Assembly: GCA_030456405.1 (NCBI GenBank)
Contig: JAKDNQ010000039.1
Span: 1-14,026 of the forward strand
Source: Nitrospira sp.
Lineage (GTDB): Bacteria > Nitrospirota > Nitrospiria > Nitrospirales > Nitrospiraceae
DNA: 14,026 nt
Reading direction: 5' to 3'
Every line of letters begins with the position of its first letter. The first letter of the stretch is position 1. Under the pieces are notes generated by a model. It did not search any database. It was given only the letters and a program-made list of their open reading frames with translations, and was not told where the DNA came from. The position numbers and the translations under genes are program-made. Below, in pieces: positions 1-5,797 of the stretch.

Positions 1-119
1 GTCCAACTCACGGTCGCATGGCCCGCTTCAATGGTCTTTGCCTCGACCCCGCAGAAGAATCCCATGCTCACGATGAGTAGGGTGACTGTCGGGATGATGA
101 TGGATTGTCTGAATCGCAT
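1..119 (-). CDS. Exported protein of unknown function, N-terminal part only (runs off the window start)
   Basis: The gene starts at an ATG (119-117) preceded by the ribosome site GGGAG about 6 nt upstream, and stays open to the window edge. Only 39 residues are visible. They begin MRFRQSIIIPTVTLLIVSMG, continue through FFCGVEA and then KTIEAGHATVSW. A short basic start, a long hydrophobic core and an Ala-rich end look like a Sec signal peptide with cleavage near VEA|KT; a Cys inside the core could alternatively be a lipobox-like position, but the context is poor. The mature domain lies outside the window, so I assign no function. It follows the ABM-domain gene after 202 nt and may be the last gene of that unit or have its own promoter. 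The frame is also open upstream of the chosen ATG, back to a TGA near position 270. Confidence 0.6.
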   Translation of the reverse strand, partial: MRFRQSIIIPTVTLLIVSMGFFCGVEAKTIEAGHATVSW

Positions 120-321
120 GACTACTCCCTTCATATATGGCGCCGTCAGTCCCAGCGTGAAGGAGAAACAGAGCGCCGCTGAATAAATGGCTATCCGCCG
201 GACCCTGACCGCTGAGATAAAAGACCGCGCCGAAATCGTCGGCACCTCCTTCTGTTCGAAACACTCTCCTCAACATCGGTCCAACGCTGTTCCAAACGCC
301 AACACGTCTGTCCTCACCGGC

Positions 322-645
322 CTACCGAGGCAGCTTGGCCGCAAGGACATCAATTTTTTCGATAACGGGCGGCTTTGCGAACAACTCGGGAGCTTTCGCC
401 ATGAGCGCCGCAGCGACTTTGCCGGAAAGATGGGCTTGCCGGCCCGCCTCGTTTGGAAACGTGTCGAAGATGCCGAACGTCGAGGGCCCCAGTTTGATGC
501 CGTACCAGGTCGTCGTCGCTGGTTCCTCTTGAACAATCGGCAGGCCTCCACGAAGGAATTTCTCGACGTCCGCTTCTTTTCCCGGCTTGGCTTCCAGTCT
601 CACGAACAACGCGACCTTCACCATGTTTCCATCCTCTTTAACCAT
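322..645 (-). CDS. Antibiotic biosynthesis monooxygenase (ABM) domain protein, putative quinol monooxygenase
   Basis: This is a small soluble protein of about 107 residues with one ABM (PF03992-type) dimeric alpha-beta barrel. The first strand is VKVALFVRLEAKPG, the middle has the family-typical TTTWYGIKLG and FGIFDTFPNEAGRQAHL, and the end is IEKIDVLAAKLP. Family members oxidise quinols or other aromatics without a cofactor, or detoxify electrophiles; the substrate here is unknown. The ATG at 645 is chosen because AAGGAG lies 6 nt upstream. An ATG two codons earlier abuts that site directly, and a third at 624 (residue M8 here) also has a GAGG upstream, so the first seven residues are uncertain. 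It follows the DsbA-like gene by 62 nt, probably in the same unit. Confidence 0.8.
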   Translation of the reverse strand: MVKEDGNMVKVALFVRLEAKPGKEADVEKFLRGGLPIVQEEPATTTWYGIKLGPSTFGIFDTFPNEAGRQAHLSGKVAAALMAKAPELFAKPPVIEKIDVLAAKLPR

Positions 646-707
646 GTCCATCTCCTTTCAAATCGGCTTGTACGTCAGTCTACAATATCGGCTTTCGTCA
701 TGCGCCC

Positions 708-1253
708 TCACACCGAGGCGACTGATTCTTCGATAGCAGCCACCATGGAATCGAGGTCGGGAGCGCCATCGTAGCGCACTCCATTGATGCAAAACGTCGG
801 CGTGCCGTTGACGCCGCAGCGCACTCCGCTGAGCAGGTCTTCGCGTATCCGCGCCGCATAGCGGTGTTCGCTCATGTCCCGATTGAAGCGAGATAGATCC
901 AGACCGAGTTGGGCGGCATATTTCTTCTGATGTTTGTCGTCCAGCTCCTGTTGATGTTCGAACAGATGATCGTGCATCTCCCAGAACTTGCCTTGCGCTC
1001 CCGCCGCCTCTGCCGCTTCCGCGGCACGTTGGGCGTAGGGGTGCACCGTCGTCAGTGGGAAGTTGCGAAACACGAAACGCAGGCGATTTCCGAGCAGCCG
1101 CTGGAGCTCTTTCACCACGAAATAGGCTTGACCGCAATAGGAGCATTCATAATCGCCGTATTCCACAAGGGTGACGGGCGCCTCTGTCGGTCCCTGAATG
1201 TGATCGCGCTCGCCCACTGGGACGGTCAGCTTGGCCTCGGCTCTTGTGGTCAT
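708..1253 (-). CDS. DsbA-family thioredoxin-fold oxidoreductase (cytoplasmic, no signal peptide)
   Basis: The protein has 181 residues and a DsbA/FrnE-like (Thioredoxin_4) fold. Residues 23-33 (TEAPVTLVEYG) form the first strand. The redox motif is CSYC at 37-40, an all-helical insert covers about 70-145, and the cis-proline loop GTP is at 150-152 within VNGTPTFCING. Two extra cysteines (146 and 155) flank that loop, which could allow a second disulfide. No signal peptide or membrane segment is visible, so it probably acts in the cytoplasm as a thiol-disulfide oxidoreductase or reductase. Its ATG overlaps the stop of the peroxiredoxin gene by 4 nt (ATGA), which implies translational coupling; the two may work together in thiol-peroxide defence. 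The ribosome site AAGAGG lies about 7 nt upstream. Confidence 0.87.
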   Translation of the reverse strand: MTTRAEAKLTVPVGERDHIQGPTEAPVTLVEYGDYECSYCGQAYFVVKELQRLLGNRLRFVFRNFPLTTVHPYAQRAAEAAEAAGAQGKFWEMHDHLFEHQQELDDKHQKKYAAQLGLDLSRFNRDMSEHRYAARIREDLLSGVRCGVNGTPTFCINGVRYDGAPDLDSMVAAIEESVASV

Positions 1254-1771
1254 GCCGGCACCTCTTGCTTTGACGGAAGTGCTTCAAGGGCCGCGAGTAT
1301 CCCATCGGCGCCGGGATTGACGCCGACTGGGGACACATAGCTCCAGCGAATAATTCCTTCGGCGTCAACCACAAAGAGGGCTCGCTCGGAAACGCCATCT
1401 CGCCGGCGATAGGCGCCATACGCGCGCGCGACAGCGCCTTTCGGCTCGAAGTCCGCTAACAAGGGGAACCGAAACTTGCGATCCTTCGCGAAGGCAAGAT
1501 GGCACCAGATGCCATCGACCGAGATGCCGATGAGGGCTGCGTGAAAGCGTTGAAACTCCGGCAGGAGTTCGTTGTACAACGCCATCTGGTCCCCGCACAC
1601 TGGGCTCCAATCAGCCGGGTAAAACGCAAGGATCACGGGAGCGCCGCGGAATTCCCGCAACGAGACGAGTTGGTCGGGCGTACTCCGCAGCGCGAAATCG
1701 GGCGCCGGATCGCCGGGTTTGAGCACAGAAGTCTGATTAAAAATTTCTTGCTCGTGTTTATCAGTACTCAT
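1250..1771 (-). CDS. Peroxiredoxin, AhpC/TSA family
   Basis: The protein has 173 residues with a thioredoxin-fold peroxiredoxin domain. GDPAPDFALRS at 20-30 is the standard entry motif, and the active site is FYPADWSPVCGDQ with the peroxidatic cysteine at residue 59 (P-x3-S-x2-C arrangement; Ser replaces the more usual Thr). A second cysteine at 90 (DGIWCH) could resolve the disulfide in an atypical way, or the enzyme is 1-Cys. It should reduce H2O2 or organic peroxides in the cytoplasm. The neighbouring DsbA-like protein, whose start overlaps its stop, is a plausible redox partner, but that is inference. The start at 1771 has a GAGGAGAGG ribosome site. It lies 18 nt after fdhA, in the same operon. 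Confidence 0.9.
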   Translation of the reverse strand: MSTDKHEQEIFNQTSVLKPGDPAPDFALRSTPDQLVSLREFRGAPVILAFYPADWSPVCGDQMALYNELLPEFQRFHAALIGISVDGIWCHLAFAKDRKFRFPLLADFEPKGAVARAYGAYRRRDGVSERALFVVDAEGIIRWSYVSPVGVNPGADGILAALEALPSKQEVPA

Positions 1772-1789
1772 AATAGGTCCTCTCCTCTT

Positions 1790-2986
1790 CTAGGCAGCTT
1801 TCTTCAGGCTATTGTGGGGATCAATGACAAACTTTTTGGCAACACCGCTGTCGAACTCTTTATAGGCCTGAGGCGCCTGGTCCAGCGTAATGATCGTCAC
1901 ATCCACCGCCTTGGCCGGCTGAATCTTGCCGTAGAGAATCGCCATCATCAGTTGCCGGTGATATTTCATCACCGGAGCCTGTCCCATGCGAAATACGAGC
2001 GATTTAGGCCAAGCGAGCCCGATACTGAGACCGAGGATTCCTCTCTTGGTGTTCTCATCCTTTCCTCCCGGATCTTCGGGAACATAGAGTCCCGGAATGC
2101 CAACGCCGCCGCCAGCTCGGGTGATCTCCATCAGTGAATTGAGCACGGTCGCCGGCGCTTCCTTTTTGGATTCTTGACCATGTCCGTGCGCTTCGAAGCC
2201 GACACAGTCAACGGAACAGTCCACTTCCGGGACTTTGAGGATAGCTTCAATCTGCTCGGCGAGCGTGGCGTGTTTCGACACGTCGACGGTTTCGCAGCCA
2301 AAACTTCTAGCTTTGGCCAGACGATCCTGATTCAAGTCGCCGACGATCACGCAGGCCGCTCCCAACAACTGGCACGAAACCGCGCAGGCAAGACCGACAG
2401 GACCGGCACCGGCAACGTAGACAGTTGACCCTGGTCCGACACCGGCACTCACGGCGCCGTCGTAACCCGTGGGCAGAATATCGGAGAGCAAGGTCAGGTC
2501 TCTGATCTTTTCCATCGCTTGAGCCTTGTCGGGGAATTTCAGCAGATTGAAATCCGCATAGGGCACCATGACATACTCGGCTTGCCCGCCGATCCATCCC
2601 CCCATCCCGACATAGCCATAGGCACCGCCGGGAACGGTGTTGACGTTCAAGCAGATGCCGGTCAACCGTTCTTTGCAATTCCGACAGCGACCGCAGGCGA
2701 TATTGAACGGCACGGAGACCAGGTCTCCGACCTTGATGAATTCCACATCCCGTCCGGCTTCAATGACTTCGCCGGTGATCTCATGGCCCAAAATAATTCC
2801 CTTGGGCGCTGTTGTTCGTCCTCTCACCATATGCTGATCGCTGCCGCAAATATTGGTGGCCACGAGTTTGAGAATCACTCCGTGATCGCACTTTCTGCCG
2901 CTAGGGGAAACGAGTTTGGGGAAGTCGATATTTTGAACCTCGACCGTGCCGGGCCCCATATAGGCGACTCCACGATTGCTTGCCAT
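1790..2986 (-). CDS. fdhA: Glutathione-independent formaldehyde dehydrogenase, zinc-dependent
   Basis: The protein has 398 residues, the same length as Pseudomonas putida formaldehyde dehydrogenase, and it resembles that protein along its whole length as I recall it. It oxidises formaldehyde to formate with tightly bound NAD+ (this subfamily can also dismutate aldehydes). The catalytic zinc ligands are Cys47 (NICGSDQH), His68 in GHE and Asp169 (LLSDILPTGY). The structural zinc cysteines are 98, 101, 104 and 112 (ACGRCRNCKERLTGIC). The nucleotide-binding motif is VAGAGPVGLA at 191-200. The ribosome site AAGGAGG sits 7 nt before the ATG. It is part of the isochorismatase-led operon, 79 nt after the small winged-helix-like gene and 18 nt before peroxiredoxin. 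It points to formaldehyde or aldehyde detoxification as one output of the locus. Confidence 0.93.
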   Translation of the reverse strand: MASNRGVAYMGPGTVEVQNIDFPKLVSPSGRKCDHGVILKLVATNICGSDQHMVRGRTTAPKGIILGHEITGEVIEAGRDVEFIKVGDLVSVPFNIACGRCRNCKERLTGICLNVNTVPGGAYGYVGMGGWIGGQAEYVMVPYADFNLLKFPDKAQAMEKIRDLTLLSDILPTGYDGAVSAGVGPGSTVYVAGAGPVGLACAVSCQLLGAACVIVGDLNQDRLAKARSFGCETVDVSKHATLAEQIEAILKVPEVDCSVDCVGFEAHGHGQESKKEAPATVLNSLMEITRAGGGVGIPGLYVPEDPGGKDENTKRGILGLSIGLAWPKSLVFRMGQAPVMKYHRQLMMAILYGKIQPAKAVDVTIITLDQAPQAYKEFDSGVAKKFVIDPHNSLKKAA

Positions 2987-3065
2987 GATGCCCCCTCCTT
3001 ACGTAAATAAGTGATTATCTAGCCGGGCGCCGTTCTGCTCGGTTCGCTGCAACGAGACCTCTTAA

Positions 3066-3314
3066 TCATGGTAGCCTGACCCGATAGACGCCGGACGCGT
3101 TTAGGAACAGTCGGAGCTCCCCCGTCCGGCTCAAGCGATCCACTTCCAAGAACAATTGATTCCAAGTGAACCGCGGACAGACTTGCACCAATTCGTCCAA
3201 GTCGCATTCATATTTCCGTCCGACGGCATCGAGAATCTGATGTCGGATATCCGTCATGGGAATAAGTTGATGCCGCAGTTCCGGCGCGAACAACCTATCC
3301 ATCTGTTCTGCCAT
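3066..3314 (-). CDS. Small uncharacterised protein, winged-helix-like
   Basis: The protein is 82 residues long. I choose the ATG at 3314 because AAGGAGG lies 5 nt upstream; the frame is open further upstream, but no other start has a comparable ribosome site. I do not recognise a named family. Residues about 18-82 read like a compact winged helix: helix ITDIRHQ-type (actual text MTDIRHQILDAVGR), a second helix CDLDELVQVCP, a likely recognition helix FTWNQLFLEVDRLSRTGEL, and a final hairpin RLFLNASGVYRVRLP. This could be a small DNA-binding regulator or an adaptor. It lies between the GlcG-like gene (55 nt) and fdhA (79 nt), in the same direction. The fold is inferred by reading helix and strand patterns only. 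Confidence 0.7.
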   Translation of the reverse strand: MAEQMDRLFAPELRHQLIPMTDIRHQILDAVGRKYECDLDELVQVCPRFTWNQLFLEVDRLSRTGELRLFLNASGVYRVRLP

Positions 3315-3369
3315 AAGTGCCTCCTTCGGCCTTCGATTTAGGAGTTCATGACCGGAAATCTTTATCGTC

Positions 3370-3768
3370 CTATTTAAAAGCTGTAGCACCGGCTTGAGCC
3401 ACGGCATGATCCTGCTCGCCTGAACCACCGCTCACGCCGATGGCGCCCTCGACCTTGCCGTCTCGTTTGAGCGGAATGCCGCCCGCAAAGATCATGACTC
3501 GGCCGTCGTTGGAGGCATGGATTCCGAAAAACTGTCCGCCAGATTGGGACAGTGTTGCCAGATCTTTCGTGGCAATATCGAAGGCCCGCGAAGTAAAAGC
3601 CTTCTTGATTGAGATATCGATACTGCCGATCCAGGCGCCATCCATCCGCACGTGAGCGACTAAGTTCCCTCCGGCATCGGCGACAGCGATGTTCATGGGT
3701 TGACCGATTTCCACCGCCTTTTTCTCGGCAGCGGCAATGACGTGTTTGGCATCGTTCAGTGTGACCAT
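3370..3768 (-). CDS. GlcG/HbpS-family heme-binding or cofactor-binding protein
   Basis: The protein has 132 residues and covers the whole GlcG/HbpS (DUF336, PF03928-type) domain. Recognisable are the first helix LNDAKHVIAAAEKKAVEIG, the strand MNIAVADAGGNLVAHVRMD, the helix KKAFTSRAFDIATKDLA, then GIHASNDGRVMIFAGGIPL and the glycine-rich GAIGVSGGSGEQDHAVA. Family members include the HbpS heme sensor of Streptomyces and GlcG next to glycolate oxidase. The biochemical role is usually unknown, although heme or small-molecule binding is likely. It has no signal peptide. The start at 3768 has the ribosome site AGGAGGAGGG. It follows the isochorismatase-fold gene by 88 nt and probably shares its sigma-54 promoter. 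Confidence 0.88.
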   Translation of the reverse strand: MVTLNDAKHVIAAAEKKAVEIGQPMNIAVADAGGNLVAHVRMDGAWIGSIDISIKKAFTSRAFDIATKDLATLSQSGGQFFGIHASNDGRVMIFAGGIPLKRDGKVEGAIGVSGGSGEQDHAVAQAGATAFK

Positions 3769-3831
3769 ACAACCCTCCTCCTGATGATGTGGCGAATATC
3801 GCCTCCCTCACATGGCTTCCAGTGAGAACAG

Positions 3832-3870
3832 TCGTCGGGAAACATCGTCTTGTTGTTTATCTCCCGACGA
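3832..3870 (-). other. Inverted repeat at the end of the hydrolase gene (possible mRNA hairpin)
   Basis: TCGTCGGGA at 3832-3840 pairs perfectly with TCCCGACGA at 3862-3870, with 21 nt between them. One arm lies in the last codons of the isochorismatase-fold gene and the other just past its stop. No T run follows on the transcribed side, so it is not a typical intrinsic terminator. It could stabilise or process the mRNA between the first gene and the rest of the operon, or be chance. Confidence 0.35.
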
Positions 3871-4594
3871 ATTGTTCTACGCGTGTCGGGGACAGAGCCT
3901 TCCCGATTTCCTCAGTTGTCCAGACGGCGTTGGCGAGGAATCGGAAATTCACGAGCGCCGCTTGGTACCCATCACCGTCAGGGACTTGTGGAGCCGCTGT
4001 CGCATCTTGGACCACGGCCACTTCGAAGCCTTGCTCTAGAAGTTCGCGCATGTGCGACTCGATGCAGACATTGGCGGCCATGCCTGCCAGGATCACGCGA
4101 CCGATGCCGCGCTTGCGCAGTTGGAGCACCAGATCATTGGTCTCCGGTCCATACACCTTATGCGGGCTGACGATGATGGTCTCGCCGTCTTCGATGTAGG
4201 GCTTGTACTGCTCCATCCAATCAGCGCCAGACCCCACAAATCCTTCCAACGTCAGCGACCCTTTCCGGTCGAACATGCCCATCTGGTGCATCGCCGCTTC
4301 GAGGTAGCCTTCGAATTTCCACCCGTGGTCGGTCGGATAGTAGTTGTGCGGCGACACGAAGACTGGAATCCCGTGCTCCTTCGCGAGTCGAAACAGGGTT
4401 TCGATGTGCTCCACGGTATGATTCGCTTCGATGCTCTTGCCGACGAGCCCCCACACAACCCCGGCGGGACTCAAAAAGTCGATTTGGGGATCCGTCACCA
4501 CGAGCGCGGTGTTCTCCGGCTCGATCCGCATGGTGAACTTGGCCGGCTGTCCCGTCTCCTGCTGATCCTCTGCAACGTCCGTTGGTAATGACAT
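3857..4594 (-). CDS. Isochorismatase-family cysteine hydrolase
   Basis: The protein has 245 residues with an isochorismatase/nicotinamidase fold. The catalytic triad is visible: Asp35 in VVTDPQIDF, Lys146 in SPHKVYG and Cys177 in GMAANVCIESHMRELL. The cis-peptide region GMAANVC matches the family. Family enzymes hydrolyse amides, carbamates or vinyl ethers; the substrate cannot be told from sequence. An insertion at about 85-130 (around YYPTDHGWKFEGYLEAA) makes it longer than the minimal fold of about 180-200 residues. The ATG at 4594 is preferred over one seven codons upstream because AAGGAGGG lies just before it. It is the first gene after the sigma-54 promoter at 4684-4697, with a leader of about 75 nt, and leads the operon that contains fdhA. 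Confidence 0.88.
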   Translation of the reverse strand: MSLPTDVAEDQQETGQPAKFTMRIEPENTALVVTDPQIDFLSPAGVVWGLVGKSIEANHTVEHIETLFRLAKEHGIPVFVSPHNYYPTDHGWKFEGYLEAAMHQMGMFDRKGSLTLEGFVGSGADWMEQYKPYIEDGETIIVSPHKVYGPETNDLVLQLRKRGIGRVILAGMAANVCIESHMRELLEQGFEVAVVQDATAAPQVPDGDGYQAALVNFRFLANAVWTTEEIGKALSPTRVEQFVGR

Positions 4595-4683
4595 GGGTGT
4601 TCCCTCCTTCTTCACGGCTCCGTTTATCGTTTCCTTCTAGACTGGGGTCTCGGATGATGAACCGACCGATGCCTTTGCGAATG

Positions 4684-4697
4684 GCAAGAACCGTTCC
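4684..4697 (-). promoter_or_regulatory. Sigma-54 (-24/-12) promoter for the isochorismatase-fdhA operon
   Basis: On the minus strand the sequence reads CGGGAACGGTTCTTGCCAT. The invariant GG (4697-4696) and GC (4685-4684) are separated by exactly 10 nt, with ACG and TTGC in the expected places (consensus TGGCACG-N4-TTGC). The T before GG is replaced by G, so this is the weaker of the two matches. Transcription should start near 4672. The same element, in almost the same sequence, precedes the DoxX gene at 11568-11581. Confidence 0.72.
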
Positions 4698-4725
4698 CGC
4701 AGGAGTGCCGAAGGCAGACATGTGC

Positions 4726-4753
4726 TAAGTCACGGCAATCAGGACGGATTGGA
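4726..4753 (-). promoter_or_regulatory. Conserved block between activator sites and sigma-54 promoter (copy 1)
   Basis: TAAGTCACGGCAATCAG (plus strand, 4726-4742) is identical to 11610-11626, and ATTGGA follows 5 nt later in both. It starts 42 bp from the -12 GC in each copy. Its place between activator sites and promoter is where a DNA-bending protein such as IHF often binds, but the sequence fits the IHF consensus only partly (AATCAG core), so the binder is unknown. Confidence 0.5.
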
Positions 4754-4804
4754 TTCTGAGATTCGATGAAAGGCTTGCGAGGAGAATCCTGATGCCCAAG
4801 TACG

Positions 4805-4842
4805 CTGCCGGAGAGCCGTCAGACCTGCCGGAGGACCGGCAG
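4805..4842 (-). promoter_or_regulatory. Tandem 18-bp dyads, candidate upstream activator sites (copy 1)
   Basis: Site I is CTGCCGGAGAGCCGTCAG (4805-4822, 6 of 7 arm pairs). Site II is CTGCCGGAGGACCGGCAG (4825-4842, a perfect 7-bp dyad with a 4-nt centre). They are 20 bp apart start to start, about two helical turns, so they face the same side of the DNA. They lie roughly 140 and 160 bp upstream of the predicted sigma-54 start, a typical distance for enhancer-binding proteins. The same pair is found at 11689-11726. They could instead be transcript hairpins, but no T run follows. Confidence 0.65.
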
Positions 4843-4911
4843 CATGCCCCTGTCTTGCTCCCTCAGGATGTCGTTGAGTTCGATCTCCCCAGCATACCGG
4901 TTGGGGCGCAC
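4819..4911 (-). pseudogene. Possible gene tail or very small ORF between NmrA-like gene and activator sites
   Basis: A minus-strand frame from GTG (4911) to TGA (4819) encodes 30 residues, VRPNRYAGEIELND, then ILREQDRG and MLPVLRQV. Third codon positions are strongly G/C, as in a coding gene of this genome. There is no ribosome site at the GTG, and the frame differs from that of the preceding gene, so it may be the left-over C-terminus of a deleted gene. The stop codon falls inside site I of the dyad pair, and the last codons run through site II. I do not recognise the family. Confidence 0.3.
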
Positions 4912-4913
4912 TA

Positions 4914-5555
4914 TCAATAACCCACGGTGAACCGCTGGCGAACATGCTCGGGGTGGTCTAGTTCGTCGATCATCGCCTTCGCAAGATCCTCCACTGAGAT
5001 TCGGCTTTCTCCTTTCACATCCGTCAGCAATTGATCCGTTCCAAGCCGGAACGTGCCGGTACGATGACCCGGTTCAAGAACCGCTGACGGAGAAAGGAAC
5101 GTCCACTCCAAGCAGATATCTTTGCGCAGGATATTCAGCGCTTCGCGAGCCGCAAGCGAACCCTGTTTATATTCAAGAGGAAATTCGGGCGTGTCCACTA
5201 ACTGGAGACCCGGCTTCACTTCCAAACTTCCGGCTCCCCCCACGACCAACAGTCGTTTGACACTGGCTTTCTTCACGCCGTTGATGATGGAATGAGTACC
5301 CTCGATCTGTTGCTGATAGATGTCGGGGTTCTTCCATCCGGGATTGAAGGCGCTGATCACCGCATCATGGCCGGCCACCAATCGAGAGACTTCATCCTCT
5401 TGATAGATGTCGCCCTTCTTTGGAGTAAGCTTCGCATGCGCCGCCAGTTTCTCCGGGTGACGAACGATGGCGGTCACCTCATGTCCGCGGTTCAACGCTT
5501 CGTGCAAAATCGCCGACCCGACAAACCCCGTCGCTCCAATCAATGCGACCTTCAT
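4914..5555 (-). CDS. NAD(P)-binding atypical SDR / NmrA-like oxidoreductase
   Basis: The protein has 213 residues and begins MKVALIGATGFVGSAILHEA. It carries the GxxGxxG nucleotide-binding motif (residues 7-13), followed by VTAIVRHPEKL, where an Arg after the second strand suggests NADPH preference. GHDAVISAFNPGW is the expected fourth-strand motif, and VKRLLVVGGAGSLEV and LEWTFLSPSAVLEPG fit the NAD(P)H-binding family (PF13460-type). It lacks the usual SDR YxxxK, which is normal for this group. Such proteins act as flavin/quinone reductases or redox-sensing regulators; the substrate here is unknown. The ribosome site GAGGAG lies 7 nt before the ATG. It is the last intact gene of the right-hand group, after a decayed histidine phosphatase/dps segment. 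Confidence 0.85.
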   Translation of the reverse strand: MKVALIGATGFVGSAILHEALNRGHEVTAIVRHPEKLAAHAKLTPKKGDIYQEDEVSRLVAGHDAVISAFNPGWKNPDIYQQQIEGTHSIINGVKKASVKRLLVVGGAGSLEVKPGLQLVDTPEFPLEYKQGSLAAREALNILRKDICLEWTFLSPSAVLEPGHRTGTFRLGTDQLLTDVKGESRISVEDLAKAMIDELDHPEHVRQRFTVGY

Positions 5556-5601
5556 ATCGAATCTCCTCTCATCTCGTGAAACAAGATAAACTTAAAACGG
5601 T

Positions 5602-5796
5602 TCACTTCAGAAACGCCCTGAGCATCGAGGCCATTTTTCATGCTTCTCCATCAGTCCCGTGAGAAAGTCGCTGGTCCCCATATCCTTGTGCGACTCTGCG
5701 CAGACTTCCAGGGCGGGTGCGGCGCCCTGTGGCGCTCCACTCCGTTTCACCATGGCGGATGAGCCACAGTCCCGGCCGTCTCTCGCTTTCTTTCAC
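5602..5796 (-). pseudogene. Fused relics: histidine-phosphatase start joined to frameshifted Dps tail
   Basis: Just after the phosphoketolase stop, a GTG-led frame reads GLWLIRHGETEWSATGR, the N-terminal RHGE motif of the phosphoglycerate mutase/histidine phosphatase family. Near 5715-5725 the similarity ends. In another frame the text becomes CAESHKDMGTSDFLTGLMEK and then HEK, which is the end of a Dps ferritin-like protein. Adding one A to the run at about 5634-5638 would continue it as MASMLRAFLK and a stop at 5602, the expected Dps C-terminus. So two genes were joined by a deletion, and the second also suffered a 1-nt loss. Neither piece can be functional. The family calls rest on motif recognition. 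Confidence 0.65.
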
Positions 5797-5797
5797 C

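Noticed and set aside
28..276. Minus-strand frame of 82 codons in the left gap
   Set aside because: It overlaps the edge gene in another frame, has His-rich low-complexity text and no ribosome site at its start.
187..774. Plus-strand open frame of 195 codons
   Set aside because: It overlaps the ABM gene antisense, has no ribosome site and no recognisable protein features.
4805..4842. Dyads as intrinsic terminators
   Set aside because: Stems are GC-rich, but no T run follows on the transcribed side in either copy, and the exact 121-bp spacing to a sigma-54 promoter in both copies fits activator sites better. Termination is not fully excluded.
4739..4945. Minus-strand frame of 68 codons across the promoter region
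   Set aside because: It runs through the dyads, is Arg/Gly/Pro-rich, and overlaps the end of the NmrA-like gene; another frame in the same stretch looks more coding-like.
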